A stretch of DNA of 64,000 bases, from positions 248,001-312,000 of the forward strand of contig CAWHKS010000001.1 of NCBI GenBank assembly GCA_963829955.1, read 5' to 3'. The position numbers and the translations under genes were made by a program. Every line of letters starts with the position of its first letter. Within the stretch, counting starts at the first letter, position 1. Shown one piece after another: positions 16,092 to 24,683 of the stretch. The notes under the pieces were generated by a model. It had not been told where the DNA came from. It worked only from the letters and a program-made list of their open reading frames with translations, and ran no database searches. This DNA is from DASTFY01 sp963829955 (GTDB lineage Bacteria > Actinomycetota > Acidimicrobiia > Acidimicrobiales > Ilumatobacteraceae).

Positions 16092-17492
16092 ATGGCCAAG
16101 ACCACCGTGCGCCGCGTAAGCGCGTTCGTCGTGGGCTTGTCGCTCTTCGCCGCTGCCTGTGGCAGCGACGACGACGGCGGCAGTGCCGACACGACGGCCG
16201 CAGCCGGCACCGAAGCACCTGCGACCGAGGCTCCCGCCTCGGAAGCGCCTGCCACCGAACCGCCCGCCAGTGACGCAGGGGCCGGCGGCACCGCTGGCGC
16301 TCTCGCCACGATGAAGGGCACCACGCCCCTGGTCGAGCTGTCCACGGAGTTCCAGGACAAGCTCCTGGCGATCGACCCGGAGCTCGGCACCACGTTCAAC
16401 TACGCCGCCGAGACCTACGACGCCGTCAACATCATCGCGTTGGCCGCCGAGAAGGCCCAGACGGACGGCATCGACTACGCCAAGGAGATCAACGGCATCA
16501 CCCGTGACGGTGAGAAGTGCACCGACTTCGCGACGTGCAAGGCGGTCATCGACGCCGGTGGCGACCCCGACTACGACGGCCAGTCCGGCCCGCTCGAGTT
16601 CGCCGGCAACGGCGAGCCGCTGCAGGCCAGCTACGGCGTGCTGGTCTTCGGTGACGACAACCGCATCGACAACGACGCAACGACCTTCATCGAGGCGTCC
16701 GCGGCGGCTGAGGCCGACGTGCCCCAGAGCCCTGTCGAGGGGACCCGGGCCGGCGACGGCAAGCTGGTGATCGGCTCGATCCTGCCCCAGACGGGCTCGC
16801 TGGCCTTCCTCGGCCCACCGGAGTTCGCAGGGTTCGACCTGGCCGTCCAGGAGATCAATGCCGCTGGTGGCGTCCTTGGCCAGCAGATCGAGGGCATCCC
16901 CGGCGACAGTGGTGACGCCACGACGGACACCGCCAACCAGACGGTGGACCGCCTGCTGTCGCAGAACGTCGACGCCATCATCGGTGCCGCCTCCTCCGGC
17001 GTGTCGCTGACCGTGATCGACAAGATCACCGGCGCCGGCGTGGTGCAGTTCTCGCCCGCCAACACCTCGGACGAGCTCACCGCCTACCCGGACAAGGGCC
17101 TGTACTTCCGCAGCGCCCCGCCGGACCTGCTGCAGGGCGGCGTGCTCGGCGGCCTCATCGCCGACGACGGACACGCCACGGTGGCCATCCTCGCCCGTAA
17201 CGACTCCTACGGCACGGGCCTGGCCGGCACGGCACAGGCCGCTCTGGAGGAGGCTGGTGTCGAGGTCGTCTACAACAAGGTGTACGACGAGAAGGCTCAG
17301 ACCTTCGACGCCGAGGTCGACGAGATGGTGGCGGCCGACGCCGATGCCATTCTTCTCATCGCCTTCGACGAGGCCTCCCGCATCCTGACCACCATGGTCG
17401 AGAAGGGCACCGGCCCGCTCGACAAGGCGGTCTACGGCACCGACGGCTTCGTCGGTGACCCGGTCGGCGAAGCCTTCGACGCCGGCACCTGA
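16092..17492 (+). CDS. Branched-chain amino-acid-type ABC transporter substrate-binding lipoprotein, circularly permuted
   Basis: 466 residues. A lipoprotein signal ends at AAAC (Cys23), followed by a Thr/Ala/Pro-rich linker to about residue 67. The order of the LivK/Peripla_BP_6 fold is then inverted. Residues about 68-202 are what is normally the C-terminal third (GTTPLVEL, FNYAAETYDAV, INGITRDGEKC, SGPLEF). Residues about 223-466 are the normal N-terminal two thirds (LVIGSILPQTGSLAFLGPPE to GEAFDAG), followed at once by a stop. The end DAGT would join naturally to GALATMKGTTP at residue 69, as in ordinary family members. A linker of about 20 residues bridges the old termini. It probably serves the livHMGF system at 18.4-22.3 kb. 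A mis-assembled tandem gene is the main alternative. Confidence 0.85.
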   Translation: MAKTTVRRVSAFVVGLSLFAAACGSDDDGGSADTTAAAGTEAPATEAPASEAPATEPPASDAGAGGTAGALATMKGTTPLVELSTEFQDKLLAIDPELGTTFNYAAETYDAVNIIALAAEKAQTDGIDYAKEINGITRDGEKCTDFATCKAVIDAGGDPDYDGQSGPLEFAGNGEPLQASYGVLVFGDDNRIDNDATTFIEASAAAEADVPQSPVEGTRAGDGKLVIGSILPQTGSLAFLGPPEFAGFDLAVQEINAAGGVLGQQIEGIPGDSGDATTDTANQTVDRLLSQNVDAIIGAASSGVSLTVIDKITGAGVVQFSPANTSDELTAYPDKGLYFRSAPPDLLQGGVLGGLIADDGHATVAILARNDSYGTGLAGTAQAALEEAGVEVVYNKVYDEKAQTFDAEVDEMVAADADAILLIAFDEASRILTTMVEKGTGPLDKAVYGTDGFVGDPVGEAFDAGT

Positions 17493-17517
17493 GCCGTCTG
17501 GCTCACTGAAGTAGGAC

Positions 17518-17545
17518 GGAGCCCCGGCCCCCCGGCCGGGGCTCC
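17518..17545 (+). terminator. Strong hairpin terminator after the binding-protein gene
   Basis: A perfect 12-bp stem (GGAGCCCCGGCC and its complement) with a CCCC loop, 25 bp after the stop codon. There is no T tract, as is common in high-GC genomes. Confidence 0.75.
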
Positions 17546-17614
17546 ATCGCGTCTGGCGGCCGGCCCAGCGAATCCACCCGGCTTCCGGTGGCGGCTCCTG
17601 CCACGCTGTCCGCC

Positions 17615-18349
17615 ATGCCGTCGGTCATGTGGGGGAAGGACATCGCGGACGTCTACGACACGTCCGCGGCGGGCATGTTCGATCCCGCGGTGCTCGACCC
17701 AGCTGTCGACCGCCTGGTCGAGCTGGCTGGTGATGGGCCCGCGCTCGAGTTCGCGGTGGGCACAGGTCGGGTGGCGCTGGCTCTCAGCGCCCGCGGGGTC
17801 CGAGTGCACGGCATCGAGCTGTCGCCCCACATGGTCGAACGCCTGCGGGCCAAGCCGGGCGCCGATGCCGTCGAGGTCACCGTCGGTGACATGACCTCGA
17901 CCCGCCTCGACCAGCCGTTCGCGCTGGTCTACCTGGTGTGGAACACCATCATGAACGTGACCTCCCAGGACGAGCAGGTGGCGGTGTTCGAGAACGCCGC
18001 GGTCCACCTGCGGCCCGGGGGCTGCTTCGTCGTGGAGGTGATCGTGCCCCAGCTCCGGCTCCTCCCCCCAGGCGAGGTGGGGAGGGTGTTCGCACTGGAC
18101 CCCGACCACGTCGGCATCGAGACGTTCGACGACCTGGCCGGCCAGATCACGTGGTCCCACCACTGGACCGAGCTCGATGGCCGCCTCCTCCGGCACTCCG
18201 CCCCGTACCGCTACGTGTGGCCGTCGGAGCTCGACCTGATGGCCCGCCTGGCCGGACTCCGCCTCCGGAACCGCTGGGCGGGTTGGTCGAAGGAGCCGTT
18301 CACGTCGGCCAGCACCAACCAGGTCGCGGTGTTCGAGAACCCGCAGTAG
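17615..18349 (+). CDS. Class I SAM-dependent methyltransferase
   Basis: 244 residues. Motif I is LEFAVGTGRVALAL, followed by the acidic strand IELS and motif III-like VVEVIVPQL. Near the N-terminus ADVYD matches the usual lead-in of small-molecule methyltransferases. The substrate is unknown. I prefer ATG 17615 because a CACGCT box lies 7 nt upstream; GTG 17588 is in frame and slightly longer. The gene sits alone between two terminators, between the binding-protein gene and convergent livF, and has no obvious tie to the transporter. Confidence 0.78.
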   Translation: MPSVMWGKDIADVYDTSAAGMFDPAVLDPAVDRLVELAGDGPALEFAVGTGRVALALSARGVRVHGIELSPHMVERLRAKPGADAVEVTVGDMTSTRLDQPFALVYLVWNTIMNVTSQDEQVAVFENAAVHLRPGGCFVVEVIVPQLRLLPPGEVGRVFALDPDHVGIETFDDLAGQITWSHHWTELDGRLLRHSAPYRYVWPSELDLMARLAGLRLRNRWAGWSKEPFTSASTNQVAVFENPQ

Positions 18350-18382
18350 CCCGGGCCAGGTCCCGTCGGCGGCGCTCTCGCG

Positions 18383-18400
18383 GCCGCTGGACGCAGCGGC
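18383..18400. terminator. Hairpin between convergent methyltransferase and livF
   Basis: GCCGCTG and CAGCGGC flank the loop GACG in the 94-bp convergent gap. It may terminate transcription from both sides. Confidence 0.45.
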
Positions 18401-18443
18401 GGCCACGGGATCCCGCGAGGACCCTGAGGCCGGGCCGGACGCG

Positions 18444-19173
18444 CTAGTCGACCTTGGCCAGCGTGCCGAGATAGAGCTCGATGACCTTGGGGTCAGCCAG
18501 CAGCTCCCGGCCGGTGCCGGTGTAGGCGTTGCGGCCCTGGTCGAGCACGTACCCGCGGTCGCAGACCTGCAGGCAGCGGCGGGCGTTCTGCTCGACCATG
18601 AGGATCGCCACGCCGGTCTCGTTGATCTGCCGGCACTGGATGAAGACCTGGTCCTGCAGCGCCGGCGACAGGCCGGCCGAGGGCTCGTCCAGCAGCAGGA
18701 CCTTGGGATCCAGCATCAGGGCCCGCCCCATGGCCACCATCTGCCGCTCGCCGCCCGAGAGCGAGCCGCAGCGCTGATCGGCCCGCTCCCGCAGGCGCGG
18801 GAACAGCGTCGTGACGTACTCGAAGCGGTCGTCGTACACGCGAGGGATTGAGGAAGCACCCCATCTCCAGGTTCTCCGCCACGGTCAGGCTGGGGAACAC
18901 GTTGTTGGTCTGGGGCACGAAGCCCACGCCACGGGCCACCAGCTCGTAAGGCTTGCGACCCGTGATGTCCTCGCCGTCCAGGCTGACGGTGCCGGAGCGG
19001 ATGTGCACGAGGCCGAGGACGGACTTGAGCAGGGTGGACTTGCCGGCGCCGTTCGGGCCGATGATCCCGACGAACTCCCCGTTGGCCAGCGTCACGTTGC
19101 AGCCGTTGAGGATGTTGACCTCGGGGACGTACCCGGCGATGATCTCGGTCGCCTCGATGACGCTCTCAGCCAT
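18444..19173 (-). CDS. livF: Branched-chain amino-acid ABC transporter ATPase LivF, with frameshift
   Basis: The N-terminal part (ATG 19173) has Walker A GPNGAGKST and the family stretch NNVFPSLTVAENLEMG. After CFLNPSR the frame breaks at about 18838-18846. The other frame then supplies VYDDRFEYVTTLFPRL, signature LSGGERQMVAMGRAL, Walker B LLLDEPSAGL and a normal C-terminus at 18444. Inserting one base restores a full-length protein of about 243 residues. LivF hydrolyses ATP together with LivG. The gene is the last of livHMGF, and its start overlaps livG by 8 bp. Because the other three genes are intact, a sequencing deletion is likelier than a dead transporter. Confidence 0.85.
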
Positions 19174-20020
19174 CGCCGTTCCCGAGGTCCATGTCGTGGT
19201 GGGCGCCCAGGTAGGCATCGATCACCTTGTGGTTCTCGGCCAATGACTCCGGTGGTCCCTCGGCGATGATGGCTCCCTCTGCCATCACCACCACCCAGTC
19301 GCTGATGTCCCGCACGACGTCCATGTCGTGCTCGACGAAGATCACCGTGCGGCCCTCGTCCCGGAGGGACTTCACGTGACCGAGCAGGCTCTGGGTGAGG
19401 GCGGGGTTCACGCCGGCCATTGGCTCGTCCAGCATGATCAGGTTGGGATCGGCCATCAGGGCCCGGGCCATCTCCAGCAGCTTGCGCTGGCCGCCCGACA
19501 GGTTTCCAGCGAACTCGTCCCTCATGTGGATGAGCTGGAACCGCTCGAGCAGGCCGTCCGCCTTGGCCTCGATCTCCTTCTCCTGCGAGCCCCAGATGGG
19601 CTTGAACAGCCCTCGGAAGACGCCTTCGCCCCGCTGATGGGTAGCGCCCAGCTTCATGTTCTCGATGACCGGGAGACGGGTGAGGCTCTTCGTGAGCTGG
19701 AACGTCCGCACCATGCCGAGGCGGGCCGTCTTGTGGGCGGGTGTCCCGTTCATCTCCGTGCCCTCGAACATCCAACGCCCCTGGTCCGGATCGTCGAAGC
19801 CGGTCAGCAGGTTGAAGAACGTGGTCTTCCCGGCGCCGTTGGGGCCGATGAGCGCAGTGATGCGGCTGCGCTGGAACTCGACGTGGTCGACGTCGACTGC
19901 GGTGAGGCCCCCGAAGTTCCGCCGGATGCCATCGGCCACCAGGATCGGGTCCGGCTTGGCCACCCCCGGCTCCCAGGCCAGGCCGGCGAACGGGGAGGGC
20001 GACGCGGTGTCAGCGGACAT
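19166..20020 (-). CDS. livG: Branched-chain amino-acid-type ABC transporter ATPase LivG
   Basis: 284 residues. Walker A is GPNGAGKTT, signature LSGGQRKLLEMARAL and Walker B LIMLDEPMAGVNP; the H-loop is in VEHDMD. A region of about 30 residues after RTFQ (around GEGVFRGLFKPIW) is the usual LivG insertion. An N-terminal extension of about 25 residues precedes the ATPase core. It pairs with LivF on the cytoplasmic side of the LivH/LivM channel. ATG 20020 overlaps livM by 11 bp and the stop overlaps livF. Confidence 0.92.
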   Translation of the reverse strand: MSADTASPSPFAGLAWEPGVAKPDPILVADGIRRNFGGLTAVDVDHVEFQRSRITALIGPNGAGKTTFFNLLTGFDDPDQGRWMFEGTEMNGTPAHKTARLGMVRTFQLTKSLTRLPVIENMKLGATHQRGEGVFRGLFKPIWGSQEKEIEAKADGLLERFQLIHMRDEFAGNLSGGQRKLLEMARALMADPNLIMLDEPMAGVNPALTQSLLGHVKSLRDEGRTVIFVEHDMDVVRDISDWVVVMAEGAIIAEGPPESLAENHKVIDAYLGAHHDMDLGNGDG

Positions 20021-21035
20021 CGAAAACCTGCTCGCGCTTGTCCCCGAAGATCCCCTGCGGCCGGAACACCACCAGCAGCACCAGCCCGATGCCGACCAGG
20101 ATGAACTTCACCTGCCCGAAGTTGTTGGCGTTCAGGATGATCCAGTTGGGCATGGTGTACTCACGGGTGACCTCGGACAGCACGTTGTCCACGAAGGCGA
20201 TGAGGAACCAGAAGATCATCGCGCCGATGATCGGCCCCTTCACCCTCGCGACGCCGCCCAGGATCAGGATGGTGTAGGCGAAGAACGTCAGCGCGGTGCT
20301 GTAGTTGTTGGGCTGAGCCACACGATTGCCGACGGCGATCACCGCTCCGCCCAGGGCGCCGATGATGCCGCCGATGATCAGGCTCTGCATCTTGTAGGAG
20401 AAGATGTTCTTGCCCAGGCTGCGGGCGGCGTCCTCGTCCTCCCGGATGCTCTTGATGACACGGCCCCACGGGCTCCGCATCAGGTAGTAGACGTACGCCG
20501 AGGCCAAGGCCACGAGTATCCAGCCGGCGACGATGATGAAGAGGTCGTACTCGTTGAAGGTCTGGGTCCTGTTCCCGAAGATCTGTGGCAGGAGCCGGTA
20601 CCGCTCGGGATCGAGTGGGTTCACACGCTCGACATCGCCCGTGAACCGCTGGAGACCGTCGTTGCCACCGGTCAACCACGTGAACCGCACGGAATTCAAC
20701 CCGATGCGCACGATCTCGGATGCCGCGATGGTCACGATGGCCAGGTAGTCGGCGCGCAACCGCAGCGTCGGGATGCCGAGGAGCAACGCCAGCAGAATTG
20801 CAGCGGTGATCAACACCGGGATGCAGGCCCAGAACGACCAGCCATAGGTGCTGACTGGGATGGCGATGGCGTAGGCGCCGGCCGCCGCGAACGCGGCTTG
20901 GCCGAAGTTGAGCAGCCCTGTGTACCCGAAGTGCACGTTGAGGCCCTGGGCGATCAGGGCGTAGGCGATGGCGTTGATGCTGATGGCGGTGTAGATGGCG
21001 TTCGAGAAGATCAGCGACCAGTTCAGCACGCCCAT
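20010..21035 (-). CDS. livM: Branched-chain amino-acid-type ABC transporter permease LivM
   Basis: 341 residues with about nine hydrophobic helices. The family sequence GYTGLLNFGQAAFAAAGAYA appears near the N-terminus, GIPTLRLRADYLAIVT follows, and the ATPase-coupling loop is MRSPWGRVIKSIREDEDAA. A soluble loop of about 45 residues between helices (GLQRFTGDVERVNPLDPERY) is longer than in E. coli LivM and probably faces outside. The ATG at 21035 directly follows the livH TAG, so translation is tightly coupled. Confidence 0.92.
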   Translation of the reverse strand: MGVLNWSLIFSNAIYTAISINAIAYALIAQGLNVHFGYTGLLNFGQAAFAAAGAYAIAIPVSTYGWSFWACIPVLITAAILLALLLGIPTLRLRADYLAIVTIAASEIVRIGLNSVRFTWLTGGNDGLQRFTGDVERVNPLDPERYRLLPQIFGNRTQTFNEYDLFIIVAGWILVALASAYVYYLMRSPWGRVIKSIREDEDAARSLGKNIFSYKMQSLIIGGIIGALGGAVIAVGNRVAQPNNYSTALTFFAYTILILGGVARVKGPIIGAMIFWFLIAFVDNVLSEVTREYTMPNWIILNANNFGQVKFILVGIGLVLLVVFRPQGIFGDKREQVFDVR

Positions 21036-22340
21036 CTAGCCCACCCGTTCCTTCCTGCCCAGGATGCCCTGCGGGCGGATGAGGAGGATCAGGATCAGCG
21101 CCAGCAGGGCGCCGATGTTCTTCAGCTCGATGACCCCTGGCAGGAGCCACGTCCACAGCTCGACGAAGACGCCGATGACGATGCCGCCGACCAGCGCGCC
21201 AAAGGGGTTCCCGAGGCCGCCCAGGGTGATGGCCGCGAACATGAGCAGCAGCAGGCTGAAGCCCATGTCCCAGCGGACCTGCTGCTCGAGGCCGAGCAGG
21301 ATGCCACCCAGGCCGGCTAAGGCTCCGCCCACCACCCACACGATCAGGATGATGCGGTCGGTGTTGATGCCTGTCGAGGACGCCAGGTCCGGGTTGTCGG
21401 ACACGGCCCGGATGGCCTTGCCGGTGCGGGTCCGCAGCAGCCACCACGCCACGCCGATGGCGGCGATCACGCTGATGGCCATGATCGTCATCGACCGTGG
21501 CGTCAGCGAGAACGGACCCAGGTCCTCCGCCTCCTGTACGACGAATTGCCGGTAGGCCCGGGAGCGCCCGCCGAAGATGAACTGGAACACGTAGCGGGCC
21601 GAGATGCCGACACCGATGGTGATGATCATCAACGAGGTCAGACCAACGCCCCTGCGACGCAGGGGCCTGAAGATCCCGCGTTCGAACGCCGCCGACGCCA
21701 AGGTGGCCGCGGCGATGCCGACGATGGCGGCGAGGAGCACGTGGAACCGGAACCAGTACTGGTTGGCGTACCAGGCCATGATGGCGCCGAGGGCCACGAT
21801 CTCGCCGTGGGCGAAGTTCGACAGCCCCGTCGTGCCGTAGATGAGCGACAGACCCACGGCGCAGATGGCGATGATGAGACCGAACTTCACCCCGTTGGCG
21901 AGCGTCTGGGGCAGGATGCTCCACCGGCTGTCCTGCTGGCGCGTGTCCTCGCCGAGGAAAAAGTTGAGGGATTGCTGCTCGCCGGGACGGACGTTGACCG
22001 GCCGCTCACTGGGGCTGTCCTCGCGAGGCGTGACGCCGTCGGGCAACGTGGACTCGTCGAGCGCGACGACGTAGTTCCCGGGCCCGTCGAGCGGGATCTC
22101 GTAGCGGCCCTCGGCATCGGTCACGGCCTCGCCGGCGGCCTCCCCGCCCTCGGCGCCCACAACGGTGATCGTGACGCCTTCGACCGGGTCCCGCACGCGG
22201 TCGCCATCGACCTCCTGCTCATTGAACACCCGCCCCCGGACGACCTCCGTCGCCTGGGCCGACGCCTGGGGGGCAGCGAACGTCCAGAGGACGAGCAGAC
22301 CGAAGGTCAGCAACAGCAGCCGGGCGGCTCTGCTCTGCAC
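21036..22340 (-). CDS. livH: LivH-type permease fused to a signal peptide and extracellular beta-domain
   Basis: 434 residues from GTG 22340. A signal-peptide-like segment (to about residue 29, ending QASAQA) is followed by a domain at about 33-130 of the SdrD B / carboxypeptidase-regulatory type (VVRGRVFNEQEVDGDRVRDP, TDAEGRYEIPL). The LivH permease starts near 141, with SLIYGTTGLSNFAHGEIVALG and the coupling region RAVSDNPDLASSTG. Ordinary LivH lacks the first 130 residues. I chose GTG 22340 because GGAGG sits 5 nt upstream; ATG 22391 would add 17 charged residues before the signal. A TAGGGT box at 22407-22412 gives a leader of about 60 nt. First gene of livHMGF. Confidence 0.88.
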   Translation of the reverse strand: MQSRAARLLLLTFGLLVLWTFAAPQASAQATEVVRGRVFNEQEVDGDRVRDPVEGVTITVVGAEGGEAAGEAVTDAEGRYEIPLDGPGNYVVALDESTLPDGVTPREDSPSERPVNVRPGEQQSLNFFLGEDTRQQDSRWSILPQTLANGVKFGLIIAICAVGLSLIYGTTGLSNFAHGEIVALGAIMAWYANQYWFRFHVLLAAIVGIAAATLASAAFERGIFRPLRRRGVGLTSLMIITIGVGISARYVFQFIFGGRSRAYRQFVVQEAEDLGPFSLTPRSMTIMAISVIAAIGVAWWLLRTRTGKAIRAVSDNPDLASSTGINTDRIILIVWVVGGALAGLGGILLGLEQQVRWDMGFSLLLLMFAAITLGGLGNPFGALVGGIVIGVFVELWTWLLPGVIELKNIGALLALILILLIRPQGILGRKERVG

Positions 22341-22406
22341 CAGCGCCTCCAACTCCGCGGTTCCCCCTGGGCTTCCCCCCTCCCGCCCCATGCGGAAGTC
22401 GGGCGC

Positions 22407-22412
22407 ACCCTA
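22407..22412 (-). promoter_or_regulatory. -10 box TAGGGT of livHMGF
   Basis: TAGGGT on the minus strand about 65 nt before GTG 22340. It is divergent from the TAAGGT box at 22455-22460. Confidence 0.4.
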
Positions 22413-22454
22413 GCCACTCGGCGGCCGGCCGGTGAGCCATGCTGTTCATCACCA

Positions 22455-22460
22455 TAAGGT
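22455..22460 (+). promoter_or_regulatory. Leaderless-type -10 box TAAGGT
   Basis: TAAGGT lies 6 nt before ATG 22467. Confidence 0.45.
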
Positions 22461-22466
22461 GCGGGC

Positions 22467-23187
22467 ATGGACACCGGGCCGATGAAAATCAGGGCGGCGG
22501 TGCCGCAGCCCACACTCCTCGAGCCCGGCGGGCAGTCGTGCGAGTTGCTCCTCATCCGTCACGGCCGCTCCGCGGATGTCGTGCCGGGGACCGCGGAGGC
22601 CGCCGACCCGGGCCTGCACCCCGAAGGCCGTCGCCAGGTCGAGGCGCTCGCCGCCCGCCTCGCCCCGAAGAAGCTCGACGCCGTGTACGCCTCGCACCTG
22701 CGCCGCGCTGTCGAAACCGCGGCCGCGCTCGGCGGAGCCACGCGGGCTGGAGCTGCAGACCGATCCGGATCTCCAAGAGGTCCTCCTCGGCGACTGGGGA
22801 CAGGGCGAGTTCCGGCGCCGGGCGGCCGAACGCGACCCCGAGTGGGTGGCCTGGTCGCGGACGCGGCGCTGGGACGGCATCCCCGGCGGCGAAGGTGACG
22901 ACGCGCTCCGGGCCCGGGTGGTCCAGGCCGTGGACCGCGTGGCGGAGCGGCACCCCGGCGGCACCACCGCCGTCGTCGTCCATGGCGGGGTCATCAACGC
23001 ATACCTGGCCGAGGTGTTCGGCGTGCACCACAGCCTGTGGCTCACGGTGGAGAACACGAGCATCACCGTGGTCCGCATCACCGTGGACGGGGGCGACGTC
23101 GCGCACCATGTCGTGGTCGCCAATGATTGCCACCACCTGTACGACCCGGTGCTCGGCCCGGGAGCGTCCGCGCCCGCCAACCAGTAG
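22467..23187 (+). CDS. Histidine phosphatase (phosphoglycerate mutase-like), with frameshift
   Basis: The N-terminal part has the catalytic LLLIRHGRSADV motif and the HLRRAVETAAAL helix. At about 22728-22740 the frame is lost, and the next frame continues as RGLELQTDPDLQEVLLGDW, then AVVVHGGVINAYL with the second catalytic histidine, ending at 23187. Deleting one G from GGCGGAGCC joins the two halves into about 240 residues of typical branch-1 histidine phosphatase. The substrate is unknown; members include phosphoglycerate mutases, alpha-ribazole phosphatases and sugar phosphatases. An indel in the assembly is likely because both halves are well preserved. Confidence 0.82.
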
Positions 23188-23190
23188 CGT
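23185..23190 (+). promoter_or_regulatory. Leaderless-type -10 box TAGCGT
   Basis: TAGCGT starts within the TAG stop of the upstream gene and lies 6 nt before GTG 23197. Confidence 0.5.
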
Positions 23191-23196
23191 CCGGCC

Positions 23197-23451
23197 GTGG
23201 CCACCGCGCACCAGAGCCCGACGCCGAACCCGGACGCGCTGAAGTTCACTCTCGACGTCACGCTCGGGACGATGATCAACGTGGCCAACGCGGACGAGGC
23301 GGACACACCCTTCGCTCGGGCGGTGTTCGCGGCACCCGGCGTGGCGAACGTGTTCGGCGTCAACGACTTCGTCACCGTGACCCGCGAGCCCGGCGCCAGC
23401 TGGGACCCCATCGTCGCCGCCGTCGAGGCTGCGGCCGCCGAACACCTGTGA
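23197..23451 (+). CDS. NifU N-terminal-domain-like small protein
   Basis: 84 residues. The sequence TPNPDALKFTLDVTLG followed by PFARAVFAAPGVANVFGVNDFVTVTR matches the Nfu_N (scaffold NifU N-terminal) domain found in Nfu-type iron-sulfur proteins. There is no CxxC cluster-binding domain, so it stands alone as a single domain of unknown job; a scaffold or chaperone role in Fe-S assembly is only suggested by the family name. Its TGA overlaps the GTG of the nitronate monooxygenase gene. Confidence 0.72.
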   Translation: MATAHQSPTPNPDALKFTLDVTLGTMINVANADEADTPFARAVFAAPGVANVFGVNDFVTVTREPGASWDPIVAAVEAAAAEHL

Positions 23452-24497
23452 GCGAGGCCGCGCCGGCGGACACGCCGCCGCCGATCCGCACACGCGTCAG
23501 CGAGCTGCTCGGCATCCGGTACCCGATCGTCCAGGCTCCGATGGGATGGATCGCGCGCGCCCAACTGGCGTCGGCGGTCTCCAACGCCGGCGGCCTGGGG
23601 ATCATCGAGACGTCCTCCGGCGAGCTCGACGCCGTGCGGGAGGAGATCCGCAAGATGCGCGATCTCACCGACCGGCCCTTCGGCGTCAACATCGCGCAGC
23701 TCTTCGTGCGCGATCCGTCGATCGTCGAGTTCGTGGTCGAGCAGGGCGTGCGCTTCGTCACGACCTCCGCCGGTGACCCCAACCGATATACGCGCCAGCT
23801 CAAGGACGCTGGCCTCACCGTCTTTCACGTGGTCCCGACGCTGGCCGCGGCGCGCAAAGCGGTGGACGCCGGGGTCGACGGTCTCGTCGTGGAGGGAGGT
23901 GAGGGGGGCGGGTTCAAGAACCCTCGCGACGTGGCGTCCATGGTGCTGCTGCCGCTCGTCACGTCCCACCTCGACGTGCCCGTCATCGCGGCCGGCGGCA
24001 TCTGCGACGGGCGGACGATGGCCGCCGCCATGGCGCTCGGGGCCGAGGGAGTCCAGATGGGCACCCGCATGGTCTCCGCGGCCGAATCGCCGGTCCACGA
24101 CAACTGGAAGCAGGCGATCGTCGCCGCGTCGGAGACCGACACCGTGTTCCTCAACCGCTTCTCCCGTCCCGGCCTGCGCGCCCTCCGCACGGTCCGCACG
24201 ACCGAGCTGGAGCGGGAGGAGCATGTCGGCTTCGAGGTGTTCGGCTCGGTGATGGATCTGTACTTCGGCGGTGACATGGAGGCCTCGATCGCGCTCGGCG
24301 GGCAGGTCATGGGGCGCATCGACGACGTGCGGCCGGTGGCCGACATCATCAACGACACGGTGCGGGAGCTGGTCGCCACCGCGAGGGCCTTGGCGGGGGT
24401 CGTTGCGGCGGAGCGAATCCCATCAGTAGGATTTGCCGCAAGCGGAGACGAACGGCCCCGTGCCACGCGGGAGGTCTCCAGATCATGTTCACCCTGA
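23448..24497 (+). CDS. Nitronate monooxygenase / 2-nitropropane dioxygenase-family flavoprotein
   Basis: 349 residues with the FMN-binding TIM barrel. It begins with YPIVQAPMGW, has GLVVEGGEGGGF and AAGGICDGRTMAAAMALG, and the FMN phosphate site GVQMGTR. Members oxidise nitronates or act as enoyl-ACP-type reductases, and the exact reaction cannot be told apart here. GTG 23448 overlaps the upstream gene by 4 bp. The last 25 residues after AGVVAAERIP are low-similarity and overlap the next start (24485), so the real functional end is probably earlier. Confidence 0.85.
   Translation: MSEAAPADTPPPIRTRVSELLGIRYPIVQAPMGWIARAQLASAVSNAGGLGIIETSSGELDAVREEIRKMRDLTDRPFGVNIAQLFVRDPSIVEFVVEQGVRFVTTSAGDPNRYTRQLKDAGLTVFHVVPTLAAARKAVDAGVDGLVVEGGEGGGFKNPRDVASMVLLPLVTSHLDVPVIAAGGICDGRTMAAAMALGAEGVQMGTRMVSAAESPVHDNWKQAIVAASETDTVFLNRFSRPGLRALRTVRTTELEREEHVGFEVFGSVMDLYFGGDMEASIALGGQVMGRIDDVRPVADIINDTVRELVATARALAGVVAAERIPSVGFAASGDERPRATREVSRSCSP
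24426..24431 (+). promoter_or_regulatory. -10 box TAGGAT
   Basis: TAGGAT inside the 3' end of the nitronate monooxygenase gene. It could start a transcript near 24438 for the small membrane protein, which has a GGGAGGT ribosome-binding site. Confidence 0.35.
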
Positions 24498-24670
24498 AGC
24501 GGATCCTGCTCTACTTGGTGATCGCGTTCGTGATCCTGTTCATCTGGAACGATCCTGCGGGCGCCGGCGACGCCATCGGCGAGTTCTTCAGCGACGTGGG
24601 CAGCTTCTTCTCCGATCTCTTCAGCAAGTTCGCCGACTTCGTCTCATCCTGGTCGGACGAGAGCAAGTAG
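24485..24670 (+). CDS. Small single-span membrane protein (61 aa, unknown)
   Basis: One strongly hydrophobic helix at about residues 7-22 (ILLYLVIAFVILFIW), then an amphipathic C-terminal half rich in Phe, Asp and Ser (FFSDVGSFFSDLFSKFADF). A clear GGGAGGT ribosome-binding site sits 9-10 nt upstream of ATG 24485 and a TAGGAT box further up, which supports a real gene despite its size. The next gene, encoding a membrane PH-domain protein, starts 14 bp later, so the two may act together at the membrane. No known family. Confidence 0.65.
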   Translation: MFTLKRILLYLVIAFVILFIWNDPAGAGDAIGEFFSDVGSFFSDLFSKFADFVSSWSDESK

Positions 24671-24683
24671 GGACGGCGCCGCC

